From assembly GCA_020051075.1 (NCBI GenBank), contig JAGVJP010000005.1, positions 1-64,000 on the forward strand: a DNA stretch of 64,000 bases, given 5' to 3'. This document shows positions 51,478 through 60,241 of the stretch, one piece after another. Made by a program: the position numbers and the translations under genes. Below the pieces are notes generated by a model, which saw only the letters and a program-made list of their open reading frames with translations, did not search any database and had not been told where the DNA came from. Source of the stretch: Parachlamydiales bacterium. Its GTDB lineage: Bacteria > Chlamydiota > Chlamydiia > Chlamydiales > Parachlamydiaceae. Position 1 is the first letter of the stretch. Each line of letters starts with the position of its first letter.

Positions 51478-52942
51478 CGGATGCCTCCTCAGCGACAAAT
51501 TTTGGGATTGCATTACAGAATGGAAGGTGTGGTTCGATCGCATAGCTGACTTGCAGAACCCGGCGGTCTTCTTTTTGCGGTCCGATGAGCTGCAGTCCGA
51601 TCGGCATCCCCTCTTTTGTCAAACAGTTGGGCAAACTGACAGCAGGGACCCCAGCAAGGTTTGGTCCAATGCAGTAGATGTCTTGCAGATACATCTGAAG
51701 AGGATTTTGAATCGCCCCATTCTCGAAGGCGGCGAAAGGAGATGTCGGAGTGGCGATCAGATCGCAATTCTTAAAAGCCTCTTTAAAACTATTGATGATC
51801 AGTGTCCGCACCTTCTGTGCTTTTCTGTAATAAGCATCTTGGTAGCCGGCAGAAAGGACGAAGGTGCCGAGCATAATCCGCCGCTTCACTTCAGGTCCAA
51901 ATCCTTCCTGTTTAGAGAAGTCGTAGACTTCTTCGAGGGTTTTAGCCCGAGGTGAGCGGACACCATAGCGGATGCCATCAAAGCGGGCTAAATTGGTCGA
52001 TGCTTCTGCTGTCGCAAGGATGTAATAGACAGCGATGGAATATTCCAAGATATTGAGATCCACTTCAACAATTTCAGCCCCCTGCTCTTTCATCACTTGC
52101 ACAGCCTGTTCGAAAGCCTTGCGGGGTTCATCGATCAGAGTATGCAAAAACTGCCAGGGGACTCCTATCTTCATCCCCTTCATCGACCCGTTAAAGGTAT
52201 CGAGGAAGTTCTCACCTGGGATTGGCAAGCTCGTCGAGTCTCTTGGACAATGCTTTCCAATCACCTCCATCATCAATGCTGCATCGGCTGTAGAAACAGC
52301 CAAAGGTCCGATTTGATCGAGAGAAGAGCCATAAGCCACGAGTCCATAACGGGAAACACGCCCATAGGTTGGTTTGAATCCGATCACGCCGCAGAAAGCT
52401 GCAGGAAGGCGGACGGAGCCGCCGGTGTCGCTCCCTAAGGCTAGGGGGCAGAGACGGCCAGCCACAGCAGCAGCAGAACCTCCTGAAGAGCCCCCAGGGA
52501 CGCATTTGAGATTCCAAGGGTTCCGCGTCGTTTGCAGAGCAGAATTTTCATTGGACGAGCCCATGGCGAATTCGTCTAAGTTCGTCTTGCCGATGATGAG
52601 GGCATCTTCGGCTTCTAATAAGTCTATCACAGTAGCCTGATAGGGCGCACGATAGTTCGTCAGGAATTTTGAACCGCAGGTGGTGATTTCTCCTTGAACG
52701 AGGATATTATCTTTAATTGCAACAGGAACAGCTGCCAACCGTCCACAAGGAACGTTGGCTTGTCTTTTTTTGTCGAGTTTCTCAGCTCGATCGAGGATTT
52801 TCTCTTCAAAGACAGTGAGGAATGCCCCGATCTGCTGATCAAATTTAGCGATCCGCTGTAAGTATTCAGAGGCTATCGCAACAGCCGTCCGCTCTCCACG
52901 TAGAAATTGATCTCTTATTGCTGTGGCTGAGTGCTTATCCAT
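51467..52942 (-). CDS. gatA: Asp/Glu-tRNA amidotransferase subunit A
   Basis: The amidase subunit that releases ammonia from glutamine. It has the Ser-cisSer-Lys triad: Lys in AAVPVAIKDNIL, the cis-Ser region PGGSSGGSAAAVAG and the nucleophile in GSDTGGSVRLPAAF. Length 491 is typical. It lies between gatC (21 bases upstream) and gatB (11-base overlap). Confidence 0.96.
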   Translation of the reverse strand: MDKHSATAIRDQFLRGERTAVAIASEYLQRIAKFDQQIGAFLTVFEEKILDRAEKLDKKRQANVPCGRLAAVPVAIKDNILVQGEITTCGSKFLTNYRAPYQATVIDLLEAEDALIIGKTNLDEFAMGSSNENSALQTTRNPWNLKCVPGGSSGGSAAAVAGRLCPLALGSDTGGSVRLPAAFCGVIGFKPTYGRVSRYGLVAYGSSLDQIGPLAVSTADAALMMEVIGKHCPRDSTSLPIPGENFLDTFNGSMKGMKIGVPWQFLHTLIDEPRKAFEQAVQVMKEQGAEIVEVDLNILEYSIAVYYILATAEASTNLARFDGIRYGVRSPRAKTLEEVYDFSKQEGFGPEVKRRIMLGTFVLSAGYQDAYYRKAQKVRTLIINSFKEAFKNCDLIATPTSPFAAFENGAIQNPLQMYLQDIYCIGPNLAGVPAVSLPNCLTKEGMPIGLQLIGPQKEDRRVLQVSYAIEPHLPFCNAIPKFVAEEASDES

Positions 52943-52963
52943 CCATCCTCATCTTTTAGTCTG

Positions 52964-53269
52964 TTAATTTTGTTTCATGACAGGAGGGACACGGATCATC
53001 CCTGCAATTTGCGAAGGGGCATTAGAGAGAAAGTCGTTACGGTCTAACAGAGGGCCTATTTCATCCTCGCGCATCACATTATAGATCTCCTCTAAGACAT
53101 GATTGCATGGGGGAACATGGTCGGTGTCGATCTCATCGAGTTTTTCAATATACTGTAATATTTTCTTGAGATCTTGCAAGAGCATCTCCTGCTCTTCATC
53201 GGTACAGTCGATTCTGCACAGCTTGCTCAGCTTCTTTATCGTATTTTTATCTAGGTCTGGAGTGGGCAT
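52964..53269 (-). CDS. gatC: Asp/Glu-tRNA amidotransferase subunit C
   Basis: A 101-residue belt subunit that holds GatA and GatB together. It has IKKLSKLCRIDCTDEEQEML near the N-terminus and the C-terminal LRED-like VMREDEIGPLLDRNDFLSNA and VPPVMK. The order gatC-gatA-gatB matches chlamydiae as I recall. It is the first gene of the operon. Confidence 0.93.
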   Translation of the reverse strand: MPTPDLDKNTIKKLSKLCRIDCTDEEQEMLLQDLKKILQYIEKLDEIDTDHVPPCNHVLEEIYNVMREDEIGPLLDRNDFLSNAPSQIAGMIRVPPVMKQN

Positions 53270-53494
53270 AGAAACTCTGGTTTTGTTTTAGAAACTTGTA
53301 ACCATCCACACCTTTCACCGCTTTTCCTTAACGAAAAGGTGCAAAAGTGCAAAGGGATGAAAAAACTGGTTATCAGTAAGCAACAACTCTAAAAAGTTAT
53401 CAAGTTTTTTTTCTTTCTTGAGAAAACGGCAACAGTTTTGCCATTATGAGACTCAAAATGGCATTTGATTTGCCAAATTGCGAGTAATGAAGAT

Positions 53495-53677
53495 TTAAAA
53501 ATGTTTGTCATCACGTTTTTCTTTTAACAAATAGGTTGTTCCAGGTCCTTTGCCAATACGACTAATCACTCCATCTCGTATGAGATGTTGTAACATTCTC
53601 CAAGCAGTCGTTCGAGAAACTCCTAAACGTGCAGCAACTAACAATTGAAACGATTGAAACAATTGAAACAATTCGAC
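53495..53677 (-). pseudogene. Broken winged-helix protein, C-terminal fragment
   Basis: The frame reads LLVAARLGVSRTTAWRMLQH, then LIRDGVISRIGKGPGTTYLL and a basic tail to a stop at 53495. This is a winged-helix domain like that in the Fic protein at 3181-4539 (LG, R, W and the IGxxxGTxYxxK wing are shared). Upstream the frame passes through a 9-base tandem repeat (TTGTTTCAA, about 53642-53674, giving LFQLFQSFQ) and hits an in-frame TAA at 53678. I infer a decayed regulator. The rest of the 53270-53781 gap shows one weak ACAGGATAG remnant near 53745 and nothing else. Confidence 0.55.
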
Positions 53678-53781
53678 TTATAATATCGTTTCAATCATTT
53701 CATATATGCGATTTTGCTGTCAAACACAAAACTAGATTTCCTACCCTTCCCATCCTGTTTTCAGTGTGTGTGTGCAGTGAT

Positions 53782-56700
53782 TCACAGTTCGCGAACATGG
53801 CGTTGATAAAGAGTGTCGATCAGCCATTTTAACAGAAAATGTGCTCTGGGATGTTTAAGGAGATTTCCCAGCTTGAAAGAGTCATCCATCTGATAAGAAA
53901 CCCCTGTATGATCCTCCAGCACTAAAGAAGCTGTAAACTCATTCGGATTTTGTGATTCATGAGCGGATTCCATTGGTTCAACAGAATCTGAAGCGGGATG
54001 CAGCAATGAAGGAGAAGGCAAAGAAGAAGAAGAAGAAGAGGATGACGATGTTGTTTCATGACTCGAACTGCAGCACTCTCCACCAGACCTCATCGGGTTG
54101 AAGGAAAGAGTCAAGTTCCAACTCCCTTTGTGTCCGATGATTTGACACATGCGAAGTCGTTGCCGCTTAGAAGAAGAGTAGCATTCCTTAGAGAACGATT
54201 CCAATCTTCTAAGCATCATCGCACTTTCATCTTTATCAAGTGGAATACCCGGAAGATCATCTGAACAGGAAGGTTTCCCCTTCAAGTCAATGACAGAAAA
54301 CGGTAACAGATCTGTCATCGATGAAGATCTACCTGGAAGGGATAGGCTCAATCGAGTGATAGAAGGGGATCGATATTCAGAAGATTGCCCTAATTCTCCT
54401 AAAGCGAGATCCCTATCAGAAAGGGGTCGTTCAATATCATCTGAATAAGTTTGTGAGGAATTAGGAAGTTCATAAAGAGTGGCTAAAGCTTGCCGAGTTT
54501 TTATCTTCATCTCTTTGACAAATCTGAAAAGATCTTTCGCGATCCGTTCACATTCGTCTCCTCCCTCTAAAAAAGCGTCCCACTTCCCCCTTATTAAGGC
54601 ATCAACATAAGGACTCAGACAGAACAAGCGTTCCTCCTCTTCATTCGCCAAGGATTGCAGCTGTCCCTCATGCTCTTCTGCCTGCAATTCTATCGCAGAC
54701 TCTATCATGACGTTCCAGAGAGAGAAAAATCGAGACATCGAATTCCTTGGTCCTTGATTCCCCGATATGAAACGTAAAGTCGGAGCGGAGGAAGTTCTAT
54801 GAGGTGCCATGGAATCTTTTGGGGATCCCCCGCTCAATGTGACGCTTAATAGCGAGCTACTCATCTGTTGTATTTGGTGAAGACTTGAATCTTCTGCTGA
54901 AACAGCTTCGACTTTTTTTGGAAGAGGTTTTAATAAAATCTGTGAGAGCTCATCAATCGTGTATCCGAACTGTATTTGAAATGAACGGCTGTCTAGTTGA
55001 TTGATTGAACGCCAAAACACCATTTCAAAGGTCAGACGGCCCTCTTCGCCCTCTATCCACCTTGGCATGTAGAGAACCGACTGCCACTCCCCTATATAAG
55101 TGTAATGAGTAAACTCAAGAACCTGGTCGGAAGTTTCAGTTCCCATTGTCGTCACCACATTACGGTAATGCTGTTCTTGACCATCAAAGTAGATCAAACC
55201 CTGTCGGATCTGGAATTTCTCCCTTTTTTCGGGGTCTAGTAACGCTTTTGCTAATTTAATAAACGGTTCACGAAACGGAATACTCGGAATTAAAACATCT
55301 TGAACCGCTCCAAGTAAACCTCCCTGATGGTACTGTAGACACTGCCGATGAGGCCCATTAGTGTAGGATTCCATCGGAATTACCATATTAGAATCTAAAA
55401 GACAGCGTGTAAGCGTTTGGATTTCATTGATTTGATGTGGATTGATAAACAGAGACTCCACCTCAGCAAAATTTGTTTTCCTCAACTCCACGATTAACCG
55501 AAGTTTTTCTATTAACGTTGGTGTAAGAGGATCCTCCTCGCTCCTGATGGGAACATAAAAGCAATACAAAAAAACAATCTGTAATGTGATGAGAGACACT
55601 CGTTGACCCGTGATCGATTCTATACACTGAATCACTTCCAGCTGGAACTCAACCCATTGAATGGGGTTAGAATAGTGGCTGAAAGTCGCTTCTCCTATTT
55701 TCTCTTTCCAGATATTCTCTATCATCCTCTCTCTAAAAACAAGAGGGTTCGGATTCTTCGTGAATTGCAAGATCTCTTCAATAGATTTTAATCGACAGCC
55801 TGCTGTGACAGATAATAGCCTTTCAAAAAGAAAATCCTCAGCTGCATCGCTAAGGTTCATGAATTCTTTGCAAATCAATAGACAAACAATTGAATCCATC
55901 AAATCGTATTTAGGATGATCTATGTTAATCTGATGTATCCGAAGAAGATCCCGTCCACGCATCACCTTACTTTTAATCGGATTCAACGTCTCTTCCCCCG
56001 AAGAAGCGAAGCGAAATCTCAGATCAAAATGCAACTGCCTAAAACAAGATTCTATCAGCTCCAGATGAGGATCTTTATCAATGGAAAATAGGCAGATCAG
56101 ATCCCAAGCAGTGACATAACAGTGCTCTTTAAAATCAAAACCTTGATTGGCATTCAATTCATAGCAGCAGCTTTGGGGAAGTTTCGATGTGAAGATCACC
56201 CTCCAAAAATCGGCATTTGTTTTCCGCGCCCCCCTCGAATGTTGGGATAACCAATGGACTAAAGTAGCCTTTTCTTCTGGACAGATGTTCTTGACGACAA
56301 AATGTTCTAAGATGAAGCCGTTTAACATCACTGAAGCAAACAACTCTACCTGCTTTGCTCGCTCAACGTCCACATTGTCTCGACCGAGACTCATCGACTG
56401 ACTGCTCGAAGAAGATGTGGTTGGCGGTTGAACCCCAGACATTATCGCAGGAAAAATCCGATTTCTAATCAAGCATGCTCTCTGATAAGCATTCATCTGA
56501 TCACTCAAAGGCAAAACAGCATCGACAAGACTTTTAAGAGAGGGTTGGATTTCCCGATCAAGTTCAATGAATAGGGAAAGCAAGAGCTGCCAAAAAAAGA
56601 GGAAATCAACACGCGTTGACTCGCTTGCCATGAATAACGAAACGAGTTCTTTCCTAATGTACGATTCTTGATTTAGCTCACGAGAAAATAATTTGTTAAT

Positions 56701-57705
56701 TGTTCGATCAACCAAAAAATCTTGAAATGGACAAAAAAAAGAACTCTCGATTTCGTATGAATGGCTGCTTGAGCTAGTCCTTGGCGTCAAACTCAATAAA
56801 ATGCGTTTGGTGGATTGAGCGCGAGGACTAGCCGAAGACGTGGGGAAAATCCCTATCATACGAGACACTTTAAGCGTTGTCTGCCAAGCCTGGATCGTTC
56901 GAACATCACAACATTTCTCGGTCCATTTGACAATTTCATCCACGAAAGAAAAAACAAAAACGGATCGAAAAACTCTCGTGGAGTCATCTTCCATTTGAAC
57001 CTCTTCTTCAGAATAAGAAGCAACAGCCCCGTTCTTAAGAAGGAGCTCTTCTTCTGAAACCGGCAAAATAAGTGGTGTCCCTGGAGGAGTTCTAAGGACA
57101 GTGAAAATCGATCCCACCAATTCATGAAGATTCGCCTGCCGTCTGTTAATCGCTTTTGCAACACAATCAATGTCATTCATTTCAAGAACTCTCATCAACC
57201 GGTCTGGGAATGGATGCAGGGTAAAAAATCTGACAAGATTCCCACGGATATGATCCATGGGTGCAGTCACGCTGGTGGATTTCTTTGCCTGCCAAGAGTA
57301 ACGGACTCCTCGTGGAAGAAGTGTTGGAGACAGTTTCATTTGCCGGACATCTTGAAGGTTGTAGCGCAATGTGATCAGAGTATCATTCGCCATCTGCTCG
57401 AATTGTCTGGAATAAACTTGCAATAGACTGTCACTTCCTATTGGAAGATGTCTTGTTGAATTCGACCTAGAAACGCGATTGAGTCGCTGAGCTCCAACTA
57501 ATCCAAATACATTGATGACAATCGTTCCCACATTGAATGTCCGATTGTTCTTCCCCTTTGAAGAACGGACAAAAAGAGAGAACCCTTCCAAGGAAGGGTT
57601 CTCATCTCGTGTTAATTGGGAAAAATATCCATCGAACAGTTCATAATAATCAGTATAGCCAAAGACTTTTCGACTGAATTCTTGAAGCGCTGTGACTACA
57701 AACAT
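53782..57705 (-). CDS. Very large orphan protein with Ser-rich segments
   Basis: I do not recognise this 1307-residue protein. The ATG at 57705 is preferred to a TTG two codons upstream; no clear ribosome binding site is seen. It has no signal peptide. Long structured stretches (for example LFFWQLLLSLFIELDREIQP, LLIHRPE-like regions absent) alternate with Ser-rich linkers: SPRTSSSSHS-type at about 310-325, TTSSSSSQSMS near 430 and a run of nine or more Ser near 1235. The C-terminal third has repeated Ser-Leu-rich phosphorylatable text (RLSLSLPGRSSSMTD). Size and layout resemble secreted chlamydial effectors; this is inference. It follows a membrane protein gene by about 40 bases. Confidence 0.75.
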   Translation of the reverse strand: MFVVTALQEFSRKVFGYTDYYELFDGYFSQLTRDENPSLEGFSLFVRSSKGKNNRTFNVGTIVINVFGLVGAQRLNRVSRSNSTRHLPIGSDSLLQVYSRQFEQMANDTLITLRYNLQDVRQMKLSPTLLPRGVRYSWQAKKSTSVTAPMDHIRGNLVRFFTLHPFPDRLMRVLEMNDIDCVAKAINRRQANLHELVGSIFTVLRTPPGTPLILPVSEEELLLKNGAVASYSEEEVQMEDDSTRVFRSVFVFSFVDEIVKWTEKCCDVRTIQAWQTTLKVSRMIGIFPTSSASPRAQSTKRILLSLTPRTSSSSHSYEIESSFFCPFQDFLVDRTINKLFSRELNQESYIRKELVSLFMASESTRVDFLFFWQLLLSLFIELDREIQPSLKSLVDAVLPLSDQMNAYQRACLIRNRIFPAIMSGVQPPTTSSSSSQSMSLGRDNVDVERAKQVELFASVMLNGFILEHFVVKNICPEEKATLVHWLSQHSRGARKTNADFWRVIFTSKLPQSCCYELNANQGFDFKEHCYVTAWDLICLFSIDKDPHLELIESCFRQLHFDLRFRFASSGEETLNPIKSKVMRGRDLLRIHQINIDHPKYDLMDSIVCLLICKEFMNLSDAAEDFLFERLLSVTAGCRLKSIEEILQFTKNPNPLVFRERMIENIWKEKIGEATFSHYSNPIQWVEFQLEVIQCIESITGQRVSLITLQIVFLYCFYVPIRSEEDPLTPTLIEKLRLIVELRKTNFAEVESLFINPHQINEIQTLTRCLLDSNMVIPMESYTNGPHRQCLQYHQGGLLGAVQDVLIPSIPFREPFIKLAKALLDPEKREKFQIRQGLIYFDGQEQHYRNVVTTMGTETSDQVLEFTHYTYIGEWQSVLYMPRWIEGEEGRLTFEMVFWRSINQLDSRSFQIQFGYTIDELSQILLKPLPKKVEAVSAEDSSLHQIQQMSSSLLSVTLSGGSPKDSMAPHRTSSAPTLRFISGNQGPRNSMSRFFSLWNVMIESAIELQAEEHEGQLQSLANEEEERLFCLSPYVDALIRGKWDAFLEGGDECERIAKDLFRFVKEMKIKTRQALATLYELPNSSQTYSDDIERPLSDRDLALGELGQSSEYRSPSITRLSLSLPGRSSSMTDLLPFSVIDLKGKPSCSDDLPGIPLDKDESAMMLRRLESFSKECYSSSKRQRLRMCQIIGHKGSWNLTLSFNPMRSGGECCSSSHETTSSSSSSSSSLPSPSLLHPASDSVEPMESAHESQNPNEFTASLVLEDHTGVSYQMDDSFKLGNLLKHPRAHFLLKWLIDTLYQRHVREL

Positions 57706-57746
57706 AATCAACTAGTTTAAATGGTTTTTGTCAAAAAAAGCGGTCC

Positions 57747-59468
57747 TTAGAGAGAATTCGTGATTAAAGTTCCCAAGAGAAGGTTTCCAGCCTGGGCATC
57801 GAAAATTGATGGAGTAAACGTCACTCCTCTAAATTCTCGTGTTTGATTTGCCCCTAAAATCAATCCGAAAATGATTTGAGCCGCTATTCCTGCTCCATAT
57901 GTAAGAGTAGCTTCACCACCTAACGCAGATCCAGTTGCTCCCCCAACAGCGCTGAATGCAAAATAATATACTGCTAAATCATACGGATTAAAAAGAAGAT
58001 CATAGACAGCTTGATTGAAAACAATCCTATTTTCACCGGGTTTGAATTTATATTGAAGGTATCTGGATACAATGGCAGAAAGATCTGTTGCAGCAATAAA
58101 TGCAGCAATTTCGGCTCTTTCCTTATCATCAGATTCGACTAAAGCGTATGCAAAGAAGGCATGAAAAATCGTAAAAAATGTCGCTGTAGCTGCTTGATTG
58201 ACCCGTACGGCGGTCAATTTCGTCTCTGTGCCAGGAACAAAGCTTTCTTCCCTTATGTGGCTAAGGTCCTCTTGGGTGAAATACTCAAACTGCTGACTCT
58301 GAAATTGATCCATGATCCCTTTGAAGAAACCCATGAATGGGGAAAGGATATGCACCGGGACAAAACCAGCTGAAAGACAGACGATGACAACGGAGGAGAT
58401 ACGCAATACCTTGATTCCCCTTCTAGTGATGAACAAGCTGGTTGGGATCTCAGGGGAAGCATTCAGCGATCCAGTGACGTCCAAATCGCCGTCTCGTATC
58501 CATCTAACTTCGAGGCGTTGCCAGACCGTCTGTAAAGCTTCAGCAGTAAAAAATCCAACCACATCGCCAATCGCAATTGTCCCGAGGGAATAAGATAATA
58601 ACTCAAGCCCCTCAACCTCATCTTTAAAGTACCCCCCCAAACCCCAACACAGTAATCCAGCACCTAATTCAACCCCATAAGGAACAAGCTTGCCAATTAT
58701 ATTGCCAGAAGACGGGGACAACCGTCGGTTCACAGGCGTTCCTCTTTCAAGGGAATGAAGTGGATCAACGTGATGCCCTCGACGGAGCTTTTTTAAATTA
58801 AAGAAATTTCTGGTTAGTAAGAGGACGGATAACACCACATTTGAATAATACAACCCCTGACTTGCTTGTTTATTCCGAGCAGGAACATTGAGGTAAGCAT
58901 TCCACAAATAGAGAAAGTTCTCGGTAGAATGACGAGCGAGAAAGTTGTACACATACTCTTGACCAACCGCCACTTTAGCTAAGCCCTGAACAACTTTTTC
59001 TAGAGGAGTCCGCTCTTCGCCTGGGGGTTTCGCTGCGACAATTCTCGCTTCAATCCCCTTAACAAAAGCAGCATTTAATTCTAGAGCTGATTGAAACACG
59101 GCAGAGATGAGAATCAATGGAATGGAGAAATCTCTGACACTAAAATCATCTCTTTCACTTTCTTCGGATAGAACTAATCCTAGACCTGTGAAAGCTCCTG
59201 CTGCTGCAACATTGATTAACGTAGAAACAATCAGATCTTTATTTCTAAAATAAGGAGAAGCAGTTCTACCGCAAATACTTACAGGTCGTGCAATCCATGG
59301 CCCGGGAGGATGGCTTATATTAAGTAAAAAACTTTCGTCAAACGGAGATGTATCGTCAAATTCATTATCATCCTCTGGATCTGATCGGTAGATTCTCTCT
59401 GACACTCCATCATTGTTAGGCGAGAACCAGCTGCATCCCCAATCGCAGAGTCTTTGTAAGCATTCCAT
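57747..59468 (-). CDS. Multi-pass membrane protein of unknown function
   Basis: The 573-residue protein has a soluble N-terminus of about 75 acidic residues (YRSDPEDDNEFDDTSPFDES), then many hydrophobic segments (LINVAAAGAFTGLGLVL, GVELGAGLLCWGLGGYF, AAQIIFGLILGANQ). I do not recognise a family. The ATG has GAGG four bases upstream. It is followed closely by the 1307-residue orphan on the same strand, so the two may form an operon and function together at a membrane. Confidence 0.75.
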   Translation of the reverse strand: MECLQRLCDWGCSWFSPNNDGVSERIYRSDPEDDNEFDDTSPFDESFLLNISHPPGPWIARPVSICGRTASPYFRNKDLIVSTLINVAAAGAFTGLGLVLSEESERDDFSVRDFSIPLILISAVFQSALELNAAFVKGIEARIVAAKPPGEERTPLEKVVQGLAKVAVGQEYVYNFLARHSTENFLYLWNAYLNVPARNKQASQGLYYSNVVLSVLLLTRNFFNLKKLRRGHHVDPLHSLERGTPVNRRLSPSSGNIIGKLVPYGVELGAGLLCWGLGGYFKDEVEGLELLSYSLGTIAIGDVVGFFTAEALQTVWQRLEVRWIRDGDLDVTGSLNASPEIPTSLFITRRGIKVLRISSVVIVCLSAGFVPVHILSPFMGFFKGIMDQFQSQQFEYFTQEDLSHIREESFVPGTETKLTAVRVNQAATATFFTIFHAFFAYALVESDDKERAEIAAFIAATDLSAIVSRYLQYKFKPGENRIVFNQAVYDLLFNPYDLAVYYFAFSAVGGATGSALGGEATLTYGAGIAAQIIFGLILGANQTREFRGVTFTPSIFDAQAGNLLLGTLITNSL

Positions 59469-59645
59469 ATGGCCTCAGATCTAGCTTAAGCTAGAATAAT
59501 GTTTCGGTTAACTTTAGCCGGCATTTTATACATGAGACAAAATTTATCCACAAGTTTAAAGCTACTAAAGAAATTATTTGACATTAAATCGATGCCCCAT
59601 GCTATACAGTCGAAATACAAACCCCTCAACCATGGAATGTTCATT

Positions 59646-59918
59646 ATGAAAAAAATCCTCACCATTCTAGTGTGTACTATCCTATGCAATGCATTCGCTT
59701 TAGAAGCTGCCGATTTGTCAACCTCCCGTTGTGCCACCTGCGGCGGAACCAACAAAACCAATACTAACAGCCCAAAGAAGATTGCAGTAAAGAAAACAGG
59801 GAAAAATAGAAACCACCACCATAGAAGACACCATCACAAGAAACGCTTAAATATTCCCTACATCACCTATGATCGTGATGCAAATACAGTGAATTATGGC
59901 CCTGGACGAAGAGGTTAG
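59646..59918 (+). CDS. Small exported His-rich peptide
   Basis: A 90-residue product from the ATG at 59646 begins with a signal peptide (MKKILTILVCTILCNAFALE). It then has a CxxC pair in RCATCGGTNKTN and a basic His-rich stretch (NRNHHHRRHHHKKRL), followed by NIPYITYDRDANTVNYGPGR. The CxxC and His residues suggest metal binding. It resembles the His-rich insert of the exported protein at 9401-9859, though the rest differs. An upstream frame (from 59499) has no support. Confidence 0.65.
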   Translation: MKKILTILVCTILCNAFALEAADLSTSRCATCGGTNKTNTNSPKKIAVKKTGKNRNHHHRRHHHKKRLNIPYITYDRDANTVNYGPGRRG

Positions 59919-59979
59919 ACTTCTAGGTTTATCGTGCTCGTTCCCAGATTTCCTATTCGTGAACGACCCATTTTTTCTA

Positions 59980-60019
59980 CGCGAAGCGTTTGGAGTGCGG
60001 AAGTCCTCTTCCGCTTTAT
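59980..60019 (+). repeat. Dispersed hairpin repeat R1, copy 2
   Basis: CGCGAAGCGTTTGGAGTGCG continues into the hairpin GCGGAAG-TCCT-CTTCCGC (59997-60014) and TTTAT. It forms an inverted pair with 60133-60188, separated by about 110 bases without a gene. Confidence 0.75.
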
Positions 60020-60132
60020 CGACGAGTAGTATTGGGAAGAATATGTGAGTCGATGAAAGTCAGTGTTACGAGATAGCAAAAGTAGCGAGTGCTGAACGAG
60101 CAATTGAGATATTATAGAGAAACGAATCCATC

Positions 60133-60188
60133 AAAAATTGATCTAGAATAAAGCGGAAGAGGACTTCCGCACTCCAAACGCTTCGCGC
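60133..60188 (-). repeat. Dispersed hairpin repeat R1, copy 3
   Basis: Read on the minus strand this copy has GCGCGAAGCGTTTGGAGTGC, the GCGGAAG/CTTCCGC hairpin and then TTATTCTAGATCAATTTT, matching copy 1 over about 55 bases. It fills most of the space before the YyaL-type gene. Confidence 0.75.
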
Positions 60189-60241
60189 TCGAAAATGGGT
60201 AATGGTACGGACACGAAAATTATGATTGAGAGATTTTGACT

